This document shows positions 1 to 9,938 of a stretch of 64,000 nucleotides of DNA, one piece after another. The notes under the pieces were generated by a model. It saw only the letters and a program-made list of their open reading frames with translations, had not been told where the DNA came from and did not search any database. A program made the translations under genes and the position numbers. Each line of letters starts with the position of its first letter. Position 1 is the stretch's first letter. Origin of the DNA: Molanna angustata (lineage: Eukaryota; Arthropoda; Insecta; Trichoptera; Molannidae); assembly GCA_963576475.1 (NCBI GenBank), contig OY754981.1, positions 31,286,132 to 31,350,131 of the forward strand, in the 5' to 3' direction.

Positions 1-61
1 TCTGGGCGGCATGCCGGGGAATAGACGAGGCGATCGCTGTCTTCGGAGCAGTGGTCTTCAT
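1..61 (-). CDS. Possible gag N-terminus (partial, cut by window edge)
   Basis: On the minus strand the first ATG after the leader of the left-edge element is at 61 and stays open to base 1, about 20 codons (starts MKTTAPKTAIASS). Its position about 110 bp past the primer site fits a gag start. The peptide is too short to recognise, so this is positional inference only. Confidence 0.3.
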   Translation of the reverse strand, partial: MKTTAPKTAIASSIPRHAAQ

Positions 62-150
62 CCCGGTGCGGCGGTCTTCTCGGCGAGGTACTTGTCACTG
101 GTGCTCACTACTCTGGGTCTCTCAGGGTCGCTGTTCTTTTCTCTAAAAAG

Positions 151-169
151 AGCCCCACGTTGGGCGCCA
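151..169 (-). other. Primer-binding-site-like sequence
   Basis: Read on the minus strand, the bases just inside the LTR are TGGCGCCCAACGTGGGGCT after a two-base gap. The leading TGG is the complement of a tRNA CCA end, as expected for a retrotransposon primer site. The tRNA is not identified. Confidence 0.65.
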
Positions 170-171
170 AT

Positions 172-1310
172 TGATATGCGGGGAAAGGACGGCAAGGCGT
201 AATATGAGGCCATAGCCGTTCCCTACAACCAAAAGGGCAGAGCAGTGAAACACCAGTGAATGTTGTAGTGTCGCAATTTATTAAATTGAAAAAGAAGCAG
301 ACAAGGAACATAAAATAAACATATTGAGCACAGCAAATAAACACATGAGAAAGGTCAAAGTAATACACTAAAGCCACTTAACACTACTGCATGTCCATCA
401 TGCTGGCCAGGGACGTCGCGAACGGTGCGATGGGTCGGATGATGATGATGGCGTGTCCCACACGCCTGAGACAGCGGTGACGGCCCAGGCCAGACGGCGA
501 AGCGGTGGTGGCGGCCAGGCTAGAGGCGGCGGCGGGCGGCGGCGGCGGCAGCAGGCGGCGGCGGCGGCGGCGGCAGGCGTCTAGCGGGCAGGCCACGGGT
601 TCGCAGGTCTGGTGCCTCTGGGGTTCGTCCCACTCGTCTGCAGTGGACGGTCCGACGTTGATGATGAGGCTGGGACTAGACATCCGTCTCAGTCCCAGGC
701 GACGGTCAACCTGGCGTGGATGATGACGGAGGAGGGAGGCCAAGGCCGGAGGTTAGGCCCGGCCAGCAGCAGGGCCAGGGCTCCGGAGCGTGCACCGCCC
801 TTGGTGCAACCGGTGAGTCCTGGAATCTTCCGTGTCAGCTGGTCGAGACATGTGCCATCCTGCACCAGGGTCCTCAGTAGTGGAGAGTGCGAACGTGAAC
901 GAGGTGGCCGAGATATAAAGCACACCGGGCCGCGGCCAGCAGGCCGCGGCCAGCGTTCGTATTCCTCTGGTGGGTGTAGACTGGTTCTTCTCTGGCGGCG
1001 AATGTGTTGATTCTGCTTCGAATGACGATTCCCGACGACTGCTGACTGCTAACTGCTAACTGCTAACTGCTAACTGCTAACTGACTACGGAGCGGAAAAC
1101 GGCCTCTTCTTAACCGGACCACCGGTCCGTCGCCGAGCCGGTACAAGACGATCGCCGGCGGGTTCTCATTGGCTGTCTGCCTCGCGTTCTCATTGGCTGT
1201 CTGGCTTGTCCGGCTCGGTCACGTGGTACGGCGACGGTCGGTACCGAATTGAGAAGCGACCGTAGCGTAAGCAGGCTCGACTTTTGGTCACTGCAAATCC
1301 GGACGCATCA
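172..1310 (-). repeat. 5' LTR of left-edge element (1139 bp)
   Basis: The ends form the short inverted repeat TGAT..ATCA. In sense (minus) order the LTR holds a CGTACCACGTGAC box (1230-1218), two CCAATGAGA boxes (1196 and 1172), a block of 7-bp repeats of the ACTGCTA type (about 1037-1085), a GC-rich (GGC)n tract (about 525-585) and an AATAAA signal (minus strand, near 274-279) close to the primer-site end. No clear TATA box is seen. With only one LTR in view its age cannot be judged. Confidence 0.75.
1192..1230 (-). promoter_or_regulatory. E-box/CCAAT module in left LTR
   Basis: On the sense strand CGTACCACGTGAC (1230-1218) is followed after 21 bp by CCAATGAGA (from 1196). The 13-mer and the 9-mer both occur in the same order and direction upstream of histone H3 (8430-8442 and 8463-8471, 20 bp apart). 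Confidence 0.6.
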
Positions 1311-2654
1311 ATATCACAATACAGCATATTCATGTTAGGTGATCAACAACGCCCCACTAGGCATTACCTGTTCTGGGGCTGTTGTTGGAGATATAATTTA
1401 ATGGCTATTTATAAAACAATGTTTGATATATTATGCAGTACATGTTTGTTGTCCGGGAAACAAAATAAAATATATGAGTGTAAGCAATATGTTGCTAATT
1501 AAAAAAAAAAAAAAAAAAATGCCTAAACAAGATCCATAACCAGAGAAAAAAAAAGTATTAACATGTAAAAAAAATAAAAATAACGACAAACACATGCCAA
1601 ACAGTAACAAAAAATGAAGATGGAGGAGGAACTGTAGGAATAGAAGAGGAATTGAGAGTGAGAGGTAGAAATGAAGGATTACCTTAATAAAAGATTTATA
1701 TCTTTTAGGGTAAGGTTTTTTTTTTGTCTCGACAGAGACGAAGTTGGAATATATATATATATTATTTAAATGTGATCTCCACTGTAGCTGTCGACAGTAA
1801 ATCAAATGAAATAAAAATAATATACTTACCTATTTATAAGAGAACCGCGAAATCAGGCACCTAATCAGGGCTTTCGACCTGCCACCGGCTGGTTTGCGTG
1901 ATCGCTTGCACAACGTTCACCAATTGTGCATTTTTATCGACTTCCCTTATCAAAATGTGTATAGTTACTCACCCACCCCAATAGCGATGATAAGCTCCCC
2001 GGGTCCTGCACTTTTTACTTTATTGCGTACCTAGCTCATTACGTTTGTTTGATTGTCTGTCTGATTGATTGAATAATTAATTTATTGATTGCATTTGCAG
2101 ATGATCCTGTAATTTTGAAAGGTGATGAATGTTGTTTTATTTATTTTACATACTATTTATTTTTATGTACAGCGAACGCGCATAGGCGGTTTTTCATCTT
2201 CATACATACGATCACGGCATATCCCACAATGTGGGGAAACCATGTGTGAATTAAATTATAAAAGTAAGAACGACATATGCGTGTATGCCCACACACGTCT
2301 CAACTGAAAAGGCAGTTTACTTAAAAGGCCGCTGTTGGTTTTGTTCATTTGGTACAATGTAGGTACCTACCTATCTAGGTAGACCGTATTCGCGTCGAAT
2401 AGACAGAGTGCGATCTTATGCAGAAAGCAAGCAAGCAAGGAAGCACCACATCCGTGGGTGGGGCATGTGACAATCGTATTATTATAAATTCGATTTCGTC
2501 CAGTTTCAATTGCATGAATGTGCGATTCGCATTGGTATATTTTTTTTTTCAATATAAAAAAAAAACTTTAAAAGACGACAGCAGGTAATTAAACGCCATC
2601 CGGGCTTCTCTTTCTCGATAAAATGTTGGCAATCAACAACGAAATTAATTATAA

Positions 2655-2732
<78 letters not shown>

Positions 2733-3510
2733 CGCGAATTCGAGTCGGGCTTGCCAGTCAGCAGGCCAGCAGACCATCCAGACACCCAGCCAGCTAAACG
2801 AGCGGAGGGGTGAATCGTGTACATCGGTACAACCGTTTTCATCATAATTTATATATAAATATATACCTTTATTATATGTATTTTTTTTCTAAATATCCAC
2901 ACTCTGTATGTATAATAAGAAACGAGTAGGTTATCAGATCATACGAATACCGCTCCACCGTGTCCCATCTGCGGTGACGTGACTAACGAGTGAAGTGAAA
3001 GATCTATCTGACCACCGAATGCTGGTCTAGAACGGCGAGAGAAGGCGAACGATCAGTTTCTAGGGCGCTACTATCTCGGGTCGGTTCGACGACGTCTGCC
3101 GTCTGAAGGGACTCCCCGAACGAGTTCCGCGTCTTCGAAAAGTGGGTCGACGGTCTCTGCCTAGCAGTTGCGACGTCGATCTCCGCTTTCTTCGTTCATT
3201 TTTTTGATTTATTCGCATTTTTGTCGCACATTACGCCGCGTCGTCTGTCGATTTCCCATTTAAGAAGGCCGCCGCGGAGTTGAAAAGGCGGAGGCGGCCA
3301 CTGCCGAGCCTCGGAGGGCAGCAGGAGTCCCCCCTCGATCGCCCCGGAAGGCGCCGCGGGACGTCGACGGGACGGTTTTGGAAATAATCGTCGAAAATGC
3401 GGAGGATCCAAACAGAAATGAGACCCGATTTCGTTGTTAAAATCGACACGCGAGTCAAGCGCGCTCACGCTACGGTCGCCTCCGTTATCCGATCCCCAAT
3501 TGCGGCTATG
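1311..3510. other. H2B-H1 intergenic spacer, before unit 1 H1
   Basis: No gene is recognised. The left 1.6 kb is AT-rich with poly-A runs, a short (AT)n and a TACC/GGTA motif near 2362-2382. A (CA)n tract follows. From about 3060 to 3480 it becomes GC-rich up to the H1 TATA box. This GC-rich block is repeated in every unit and has an open frame on + (about 3217-3388, no Met) and one on - (3196-3534). I treat it as H1 upstream control or leader DNA. Lengths agree with the uninterrupted spacer at 29061-31597. Confidence 0.8.
2657..2730. repeat. (CA)37 microsatellite
   Basis: Uninterrupted AC dinucleotides sit about 870 bp upstream of H1. The tract recurs at the same place in each unit with 37-41 repeats, so it is the most length-variable spot of this spacer. 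Confidence 0.98.
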
Positions 3511-3518
3511 TATAAATA
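3511..3518 (+). promoter_or_regulatory. H1 TATA box
   Basis: TATAAATA lies 83 bp before the H1 start codon, with a CCAAT at about 3496-3500 just upstream. A start site about 30 bp downstream would leave a leader of about 60 nt. Confidence 0.7.
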
Positions 3519-3600
3519 TTATAACGCGACGCACGCCCGTGTACTATTATAACTTACTTACCTAACTATTTATCGATTTTGATAAAACAAATACAAGACA

Positions 3601-4284
3601 ATGGCAGACCAAGCAGCTACAGCAGCGGTGGCATCTCCGGTACCCACTACACCGGCAAAGAAGGTGAAGGCCTCCAGTTCGGCGGCGGCGAAGAAACCGA
3701 AGGCGAAACCGTCCCACCCGAAGACGTCGGAGATGGTCAATTCGGCTATCAAGGACCTGAAGGAGCGCGGAGGTTCGTCTCTGCAGGCGATCAAGAAGTA
3801 CATTTCAGCCAACTACAAGGTGGACGCCGACAAGCTGGCGCCTTTCATCAAGAAGTACCTCAAGGGCGCTGTCGAGTCGGGCGCTTTAGTGCAGACGAAG
3901 GGCAAGGGCGCGTCCGGCTCGTTCAAGCTGGAGGCCAAGGCCAAGGCGTCTTCCGGCGGCGCCGCCAAGAAGCCGGCTGCCGCCAAGAAGCGAGCGGCAC
4001 CCAAGAAGGCAGAGAAGACCGCAAAGGCGCCCAAGAGTCCCGCCGCAAAGGCTAAGAAGGCCGCCGCCAAGCCCGCGGCTGCCAAGAAAGCCGCGGCTAA
4101 GCCCAAGAAAGCGGCCGCCTCAGCACCGAAGGCCAAGCCCGCCGCCAAGGCCCCCAAGAGTCCGACGAAGGCGAAGAAGAGCGCCAAACCGCCGACCAAG
4201 AAGCCCAAGGCGCCGAAGCCCAAGAAAGCCGCCGCAGCGCCGAAGGGCAAGCCCGCAGCGAAGAAGGCCCCCGCCAAGAAGTGA
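3601..4284 (+). CDS. H1: Histone H1, unit 1
   Basis: This is linker histone H1 (227 aa), which binds DNA at the nucleosome entry and exit points and compacts chromatin. Residues 1-37 are a short Ala/Lys/Pro tail. Residues about 38-110 are the winged-helix globular domain, recognisable from [19 protein letters not shown] and the closing [11 protein letters not shown]. Residues 111-227 are a Lys/Ala/Pro tail with KSP-type sites ([19 protein letters not shown]) likely to be Cdk targets. Length is normal for insect H1. The ATG follows a TATA box and a short leader. There is no intron, and the mRNA should end at the stem-loop 176 bp after the stop. AATAAA signals further on (about 4734 and 4757) could act as back-up poly(A) sites. 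Confidence 0.98.
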   Translation: MADQAATAAVASPVPTTPAKKVKASSSAAAKKPKAKPSHPKTSEMVNSAIKDLKERGGSSLQAIKKYISANYKVDADKLAPFIKKYLKGAVESGALVQTKGKGASGSFKLEAKAKASSGGAAKKPAAAKKRAAPKKAEKTAKAPKSPAAKAKKAAAKPAAAKKAAAKPKKAAASAPKAKPAAKAPKSPTKAKKSAKPPTKKPKAPKPKKAAAAPKGKPAAKKAPAKK

Positions 4285-4459
4285 AGTGTTCGATAGACGT
4301 GCTTCTCTCCTCCGGCTCGCCTCGCCTCGCCTTCCTTTCCAGGCCGAGCGTGTGTGTCCTCCGGCCCGGTCGGCCTACTTACTTACATACCTACCTACTT
4401 ACTACACGGGAGAGGGACGAGAGAGAGACCAACAGACGACGACGATGAAATTAACAAAA

Positions 4460-4475
4460 AGCCCTTTTCAGGGCT
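4460..4475 (+). terminator. H1 histone 3' stem-loop
   Basis: AGCCCTTTTCAGGGCT forms a 6-bp stem with a TTTC loop. This is the element bound by SLBP for U7-dependent 3' processing of replication-type histone mRNAs. It differs from the other four genes in having A-T rather than G-C as the outer pair. Confidence 0.93.
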
Positions 4476-5468
4476 GCCATTCACGTTCAGTGTCTCTCTT
4501 ACGTTTTGCGCAATCTATGCACGCACGTTGTTTGTAGATGATTGATTACCTACATATTATATTATTTATCGTTAATACACACAAACATTTTTACACATTT
4601 AGGCTTTATTTAATCAATCTATTTAGGGAAATAGTCAACAAACAGTTCATTCAGCAGTCCGTCAAGATAAATCCCATTTATGGAAACTTTGCTGGTTTAT
4701 TTGATTATTATTTTGTACCATTACAATTTATTAATAAAACTGTATGTTTTATCGATAAATAAAGATAATTATTTCTCATGCTAATATTGCTTCTCTGGGC
4801 TGGAAACACTGACGGTCAGTCGAAAGAAATTGCCATACGGCAATAACGATTGTTATTATTATGTATGACTTGTGTATCACTATCATAATCATCATCGTAT
4901 TTTATACCTTGTTGTATTAATTTATCATTTGTGTGTAAATTTACGTTCCTTTTGTCCTGTAATGTGTAATTTTGTGACTTTTTTTTTTTGCCTGCAAAAT
5001 TAATAAATCACACTATGATACGACCAAGTAAAAACATCTCTCTATGAGGGTGATGTAGGTACCTATCTCAACATTTTTTTTTCTTTTGTTATTTGTGTTT
5101 GTTTTTCTGAAATAATATAGGTAAACAAATAATTTATCTATTTATTTATTTTGGATACAAAACAGCGACAATAAAATAATATACAAAGCAATAAAATTAA
5201 ACGTGCACCAATACAACTATTCACAGTTGAAACAATACGAACGATCAATTTGTCAACAACCTCAGGTAGGTTAGGTACAAAATCAAAGGACGAAAATTAA
5301 ATTAAATCATACCAATGAAACTCCTCACTTACCTACCTACCTACCTACCTACCCGGAGATAATGAATACATTTAAAAAGGCGCGTCTGAAAAGATTCAAT
5401 TACAAGGGGCATCGACTATCGCGTGTATTTATGTACTTCGAAATTGAGATACGCAAGAAACGTTTTGT
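4476..5468. other. H1-H4 spacer, unit 1
   Basis: AT-rich DNA with no recognisable gene separates two genes whose 3' ends face each other. It holds A/T runs, a GTAGGTACCTA motif near 5056 and a (TACC)n tract at about 5330-5353. The short frames here are low-complexity and I see no coding features. Confidence 0.85.
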
Positions 5469-5484
5469 GGCCCTGAAAAGGGCC
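5469..5484 (-). terminator. H4 histone 3' stem-loop
   Basis: On the minus strand this reads GGCCCTTTTCAGGGCC, a perfect 6-bp stem with TTTC loop, 52 bp past the H4 stop and preceded by the usual A-rich stretch on the sense-strand 3' side. Confidence 0.95.
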
Positions 5485-5536
5485 TTTTTATTTGCCGTCG
5501 CTTGCTGCTGCTTGTTGTTGTTGTCGTCGTTATTAT

Positions 5537-5860
<324 letters not shown>

Positions 5861-5957
5861 TTATCTGTCTGTCTTCTAGCAAAGAAAATTAACGGAGCGC
5901 GCCGACGTGTACCGTAGGCGAGTCAGTCGATTTGTGTAGCTCCTACGGATCGCGGCT

Positions 5958-5967
5958 CTTATATATA
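5958..5967 (-). promoter_or_regulatory. H4 TATA box
   Basis: On the minus strand TATATATAAG lies about 110 bp upstream of the H4 ATG. It contains ATAT, the target preferred by the LTR elements in this window, but is uninterrupted in all four units. Confidence 0.7.
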
Positions 5968-6961
5968 TACGATATTCTGAGGCGCACAGTCGTGTCGCTG
6001 GATCGAACGAACCTCCAGGGCCGTATCTAACGCGTGCGTAGCCTGTTTGAAAAAGAAAAAAAAACATGACGAAATGTAGATTATTGGCAATCACCTTCAA
6101 TTGATTAGATTATTATGTTTGTATTTTTTATTTCTTTTTTCACATCGTGTTTCGAATGTACCCGCCCTATGATGATGATAAAAAAAAGAAATAATTAATA
6201 AATAAAAAAAATATGTTCAGGTATTACTTTTTTTTTTTATACAGGTAAGTTAAAACATGTTTTTGGCATGAAACTGTATATATCATTTTTGATATTATTA
6301 TTATTATTATTATTATTATGTATGCTGTATGTTTTCTGAATAAAAATAAAATAAAAATAATAAAAAATTGACTAACCGTCTGAGACGTTTCGACTGACTG
6401 TAAAATCAGAGTATTTATCTATTTTTAGAGTAATAATAATACAGAAATATGACAATTTCGCTCCACAAATAATTAGTGCTCATTTACTCTGTCCCAGTTG
6501 ATACTCTACAAGCGACGCGGTCCTGTGCTCAGGGGGAAACGTTGAGCTTGCCGTTGCCTTCTCTTTCGCACTCATAACCGCCGTCGAGTCGTATCAAAAC
6601 ACACCGCCGAAGAAGTTTTTTATTTTTCAGTGTGCAATCATTAATCGGTCATAAATGCATTACATCGACGGTTGTCTTATGAAAATAATATATAATACAT
6701 TCATAATATAATAATAATAACATACAGTATCCGAGTGAGCCTCCACGTGTGCGACAGAGAGACGAATATATATATTATATGAAGGGAGGGGGTGAGGGGC
6801 GGAACTTGTCATATCAAACAACGGTGACGAGCAGTGGCGTTGCGCCGCACTTACTCGACTTGCACTTTTTAACCAGACAAGACGCACACCACTTATTTTT
6901 GTCATCCATCGTTAATCCCCATTGAACTGCTTTAAAAAAATGAAAAAAAAAAAAAAAAAAA
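5968..6961. other. H4 upstream spacer, unit 1
   Basis: AT-rich DNA contains a (TTA)n run at about 6294-6319, several poly-T and poly-A runs, and a more GC-rich patch at 6485-6620. A poly-A run just before 6961 borders relic A. No gene is recognised. Confidence 0.8.
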
Positions 6962-8124
6962 CGTCGATACTGCTCTTGTTGTTTCGCATCACAACGAGAT
7001 GGAGGCTCGCAGACTATTGCAATATGATTATGACAGACTTGTACTGTGGTCACATGATTATGGTCTGTTGATTAATGCCAAGGAAACCAAATTGATGCAC
7101 ATCCGTTCTCCAAGTATGGCAACGACGAATCTGTTACCAAGAATTGTCTCACATGATCACCAATGTATTCATAGAAATGTCGAGCTCCCCATCTCTTGTG
7201 ATTGTCCGTGTATAGATGTTGTAAATAGTTTTGTATATTTAGGTTTAACTATATATTATAGGTTTAAGTGGGATCTACGTGTAAATAAAATTTGTAAACG
7301 TTTGCGATCCATAGCTGGTAAGATATTTAGGATAAATTACTTTGTACCCATGACCACACTCATACTAATATACAAGTCTTTGGCGGAATCTGTAATCAGA
7401 TATGGTATATAAGTAGTTGGGTTAATTGCACCAATACCAATTTGAAAAAAGTCATGCTCGCACAAAAATCAATTCTGAGATTACTCGTTAAAAAAAATGT
7501 TTGTACCGCGGCGCGTAATAATATCTCACTTTATTTTAAAAAATTGAATGTTTTATCCGCCAAAGGCTTGTTTTGGGAAAGAACGATCCTTGGCCAGTTT
7601 TTAAAGGACGAATATAAAGACAGACCGCAACACACGCATTACACTAGATTTTAATTTAACGACGGATATGTAGTTCCAAAATACGGTAAGAGAACGCTAG
7701 AATATAATGTACCTAAATTGCTTAATATGATGCCGGCATCTATTAAAAAATGCAAAAGCAATAACAATCTTAAATGACTGGTCAAGGAATGGCTATTGAG
7801 GTGTGGATTTATATATAATTAACAGATCACAAACGATTTTAATTTTTTCTCATTTCATTTATTTTGATTATTTTAAATAGATAAATATTGTAACATAGGA
7901 AGGAGTGTGTATTTGGAAGATCATCTTTGTGTGAAATTTGTATGTCTCTTTTTATTGTAATAATGTTGTTGTTATTTTTTTAAAGTATACATAGAATTTG
8001 TCTTGAGAACACGCCAACAAGTCTAGAAATTAGACTTGGCGTGACTCAGAATCATTATTTTATTTTTGTAGTACCTATGTTTTTTTTTTTTTTTTTTATT
8101 ATTATTTTTCAATAAAAAAAAAAA
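6962..8124 (+). pseudogene. LINE relic A (C-terminal RT), fixed in every unit
   Basis: The frame opens with VDTALVVSHHNEMEARR, which matches the sequence right after the catalytic (F/Y)ADD of a non-LTR reverse transcriptase. The 5' end is therefore truncated inside that motif. It continues through the thumb region (GLLINAKETKLMHIRS, FVYLGLTI, KSLAESVIRYGI), then breaks at a stop at 7410-7412, resumes at 7442-7654 (QKSILRLLVKKN) and decays. The 3' part holds an inverted repeat (AAGTCTA/TAGACTT, about 8015-8036) and ends in A-rich sequence. All units carry it at the same place, so insertion preceded amplification of the array. Confidence 0.85.
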
Positions 8125-8148
8125 TTTAAAGCGATGTTTACAGATAAC

Positions 8149-8150
<2 letters not shown>

Positions 8151-8240
<90 letters not shown>
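8151..8240. repeat. (TG)45 microsatellite
   Basis: A pure TG tract lies about 145 bp upstream of the distal H3 CCAAT box. It occurs in all units with 42-46 repeats. Confidence 0.98.
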
Positions 8241-8243
<3 letters not shown>

Positions 8244-8384
8244 ATGTAATAACATATGTAATAAAATTTTAATAAAATAAAATAATATTTTTTTTTATGT
8301 ATTTTGTAATTGTAACTGTTTGTAAAAATAAATAATTAGCTGTAGTTTTTTTAAAATTAAACAAATAAATTAATGAATGTGCTA

Positions 8385-8514
8385 TAAACACCAATGTCGA
8401 TCTCGCGAATCACGTGGTTCTTTCAGAAGCGTACCACGTGACGTGATTTTCGTTAACGCCGACCAATGAGATGGGCTCATCCGACGAACCGGTCAATTCA
8501 TATATATTTAAAGG
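8385..8514 (+). promoter_or_regulatory. H3 promoter, unit 1
   Basis: In order: TAAACACCAATGTC (8385-8398), a CACGTG E-box (8411-8416), a second E-box inside CGTACCACGTGAC (8430-8442), CCAATGAGA (8463-8471) and a TATATATTTAAAGG TATA box (8501-8514), 78 bp before the ATG. The E-boxes face each other with cores 24 bp apart. Parts of this layout recur in LTRs in the window. Confidence 0.75.
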
Positions 8515-8585
8515 CAGGGGGGAAAACGGCGCACCCATAACCATTCACAGCGTTCGTTTTGAGATTACCCAGACAGAAATTGTGA

Positions 8586-9002
<417 letters not shown>

Positions 9003-9095
9003 GTCCTGCTATTTGACAAAAAATATATCGATAATAGCATGGTATCGACACCTACACCACCTTGTCTGCGCGAATGAATATATTTATTTACAAAA

Positions 9096-9111
9096 GGCCC
9101 TTTTCAGGGCC
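9096..9111 (+). terminator. H3 histone 3' stem-loop
   Basis: GGCCCTTTTCAGGGCC lies 94 bp after the stop codon, preceded by ACAAAA. Confidence 0.95.
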
Positions 9112-9628
9112 GCAATACTGTATTTTATATCTCTTATGGCTGTAACATGACTTTGCGGCATACCGATGGATGGACGGATGAATCAATAAAAGTTGATCCC
9201 AATAACAAACAACGCATCAAACGACAATAGTTTTGTCTGTATCACCGAATGAAATGAACCAACGATTGTGTTATTTTTTACTCCGCATTATTTATTTATT
9301 TTTATTTTATCTTCTTTCGTGTCAGCAAACGCATTTAAATAATTTTCTGCCAGTGCCTAGCAACGTTAATAGCACAATCATTGCCCACCATAAGATCGTG
9401 CATAGTGCATTTGACTGGACTTGAGGGGCAGCTGCACAGATGTATATGTTAAATAAAATATTCATTCGCCACGTCCCTCACGGGGTAGGCAGCAGAGAGA
9501 AACGAACGCCACATTTATCTGTCTCGAACACATTCATCGCCCATTTCCAAAATGCGAACAGACCGTTGGATATCATGTACAAAAACAACGCGAATAGGCG
9601 CACGCTTCTACACAGCTAGTGTTATTAT
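9112..9628. other. H3 to relic B spacer, unit 1
   Basis: The DNA is moderately AT-rich with no supported gene. It holds the AATAAA noted under H3 and a short patch, CCCTCACGGGGTAGGCAG (about 9475-9492), resembling dispersed insect repeats. The last part may belong to relic B, but no coding similarity is visible before 9629. Confidence 0.75.
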
Positions 9629-9938
9629 ATGCGTTTAATATTAAAGGACCTTCAACATATACGAACAAGTCGCTTCTCGAACTCCTTTATTAATACAGCA
9701 GCCCGACTGTGCAACGATCTTCCGAATTCTGTGTTTCCACCTACGTACAACCCGGGTCTTTTTAAAATCCGAATCAATAAACTCTTCTATACTGCAAACC
9801 CCTCCCAACGCTACGTAGTGCGCTTCGGAAGAGCGAAATGGACCCAAATCCTAATAGCTGGTGTCCCCTACGTAGACACGTTAAAAAAAAAAAAATTACC
9901 TGTCATATTATGATAGCCTCTATAATTTATTTATATGT
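9629..9938 (+). pseudogene. LINE relic B (extreme C-terminus), 5' part
   Basis: A 94-codon frame (9629-9913) reads SRFSNSFINTAARLCNDLP and FKIRINKLFY, the typical last 50 residues of Jockey/CR1-type LINE ORF2 proteins. The relic is severed here by the LTR element at 9939; its 3' UTR and poly-A resume at 13669. It is present in all four units, so it is older than the array. Confidence 0.75.

Larger units (their letters stand above)
1..1310 (-). mobile_element. Left-edge Ty3/gypsy-type LTR retrotransposon, 5' end only
   Basis: An LTR begins with TGATATGC at 172 and ends ..GCATCA at 1310. It is bordered on the left by a primer-binding-site-like sequence, so the element reads right to left and continues beyond base 1. 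The right flank starts ATAT (1311-1314). That fits a 4 bp target duplication, but the matching left copy is outside the window. In uninterrupted units the same spacer reads straight through this point (for example near 29397), so this is an insertion private to this unit. Family assignment rests on LTR ends and primer site resembling the element at 35904-42777. No pol is visible here. Confidence 0.8.

Noticed and set aside
2506..2845. Cys-Val and His-Thr repeat peptides
   Set aside because: Translations of the (CA)n tract.
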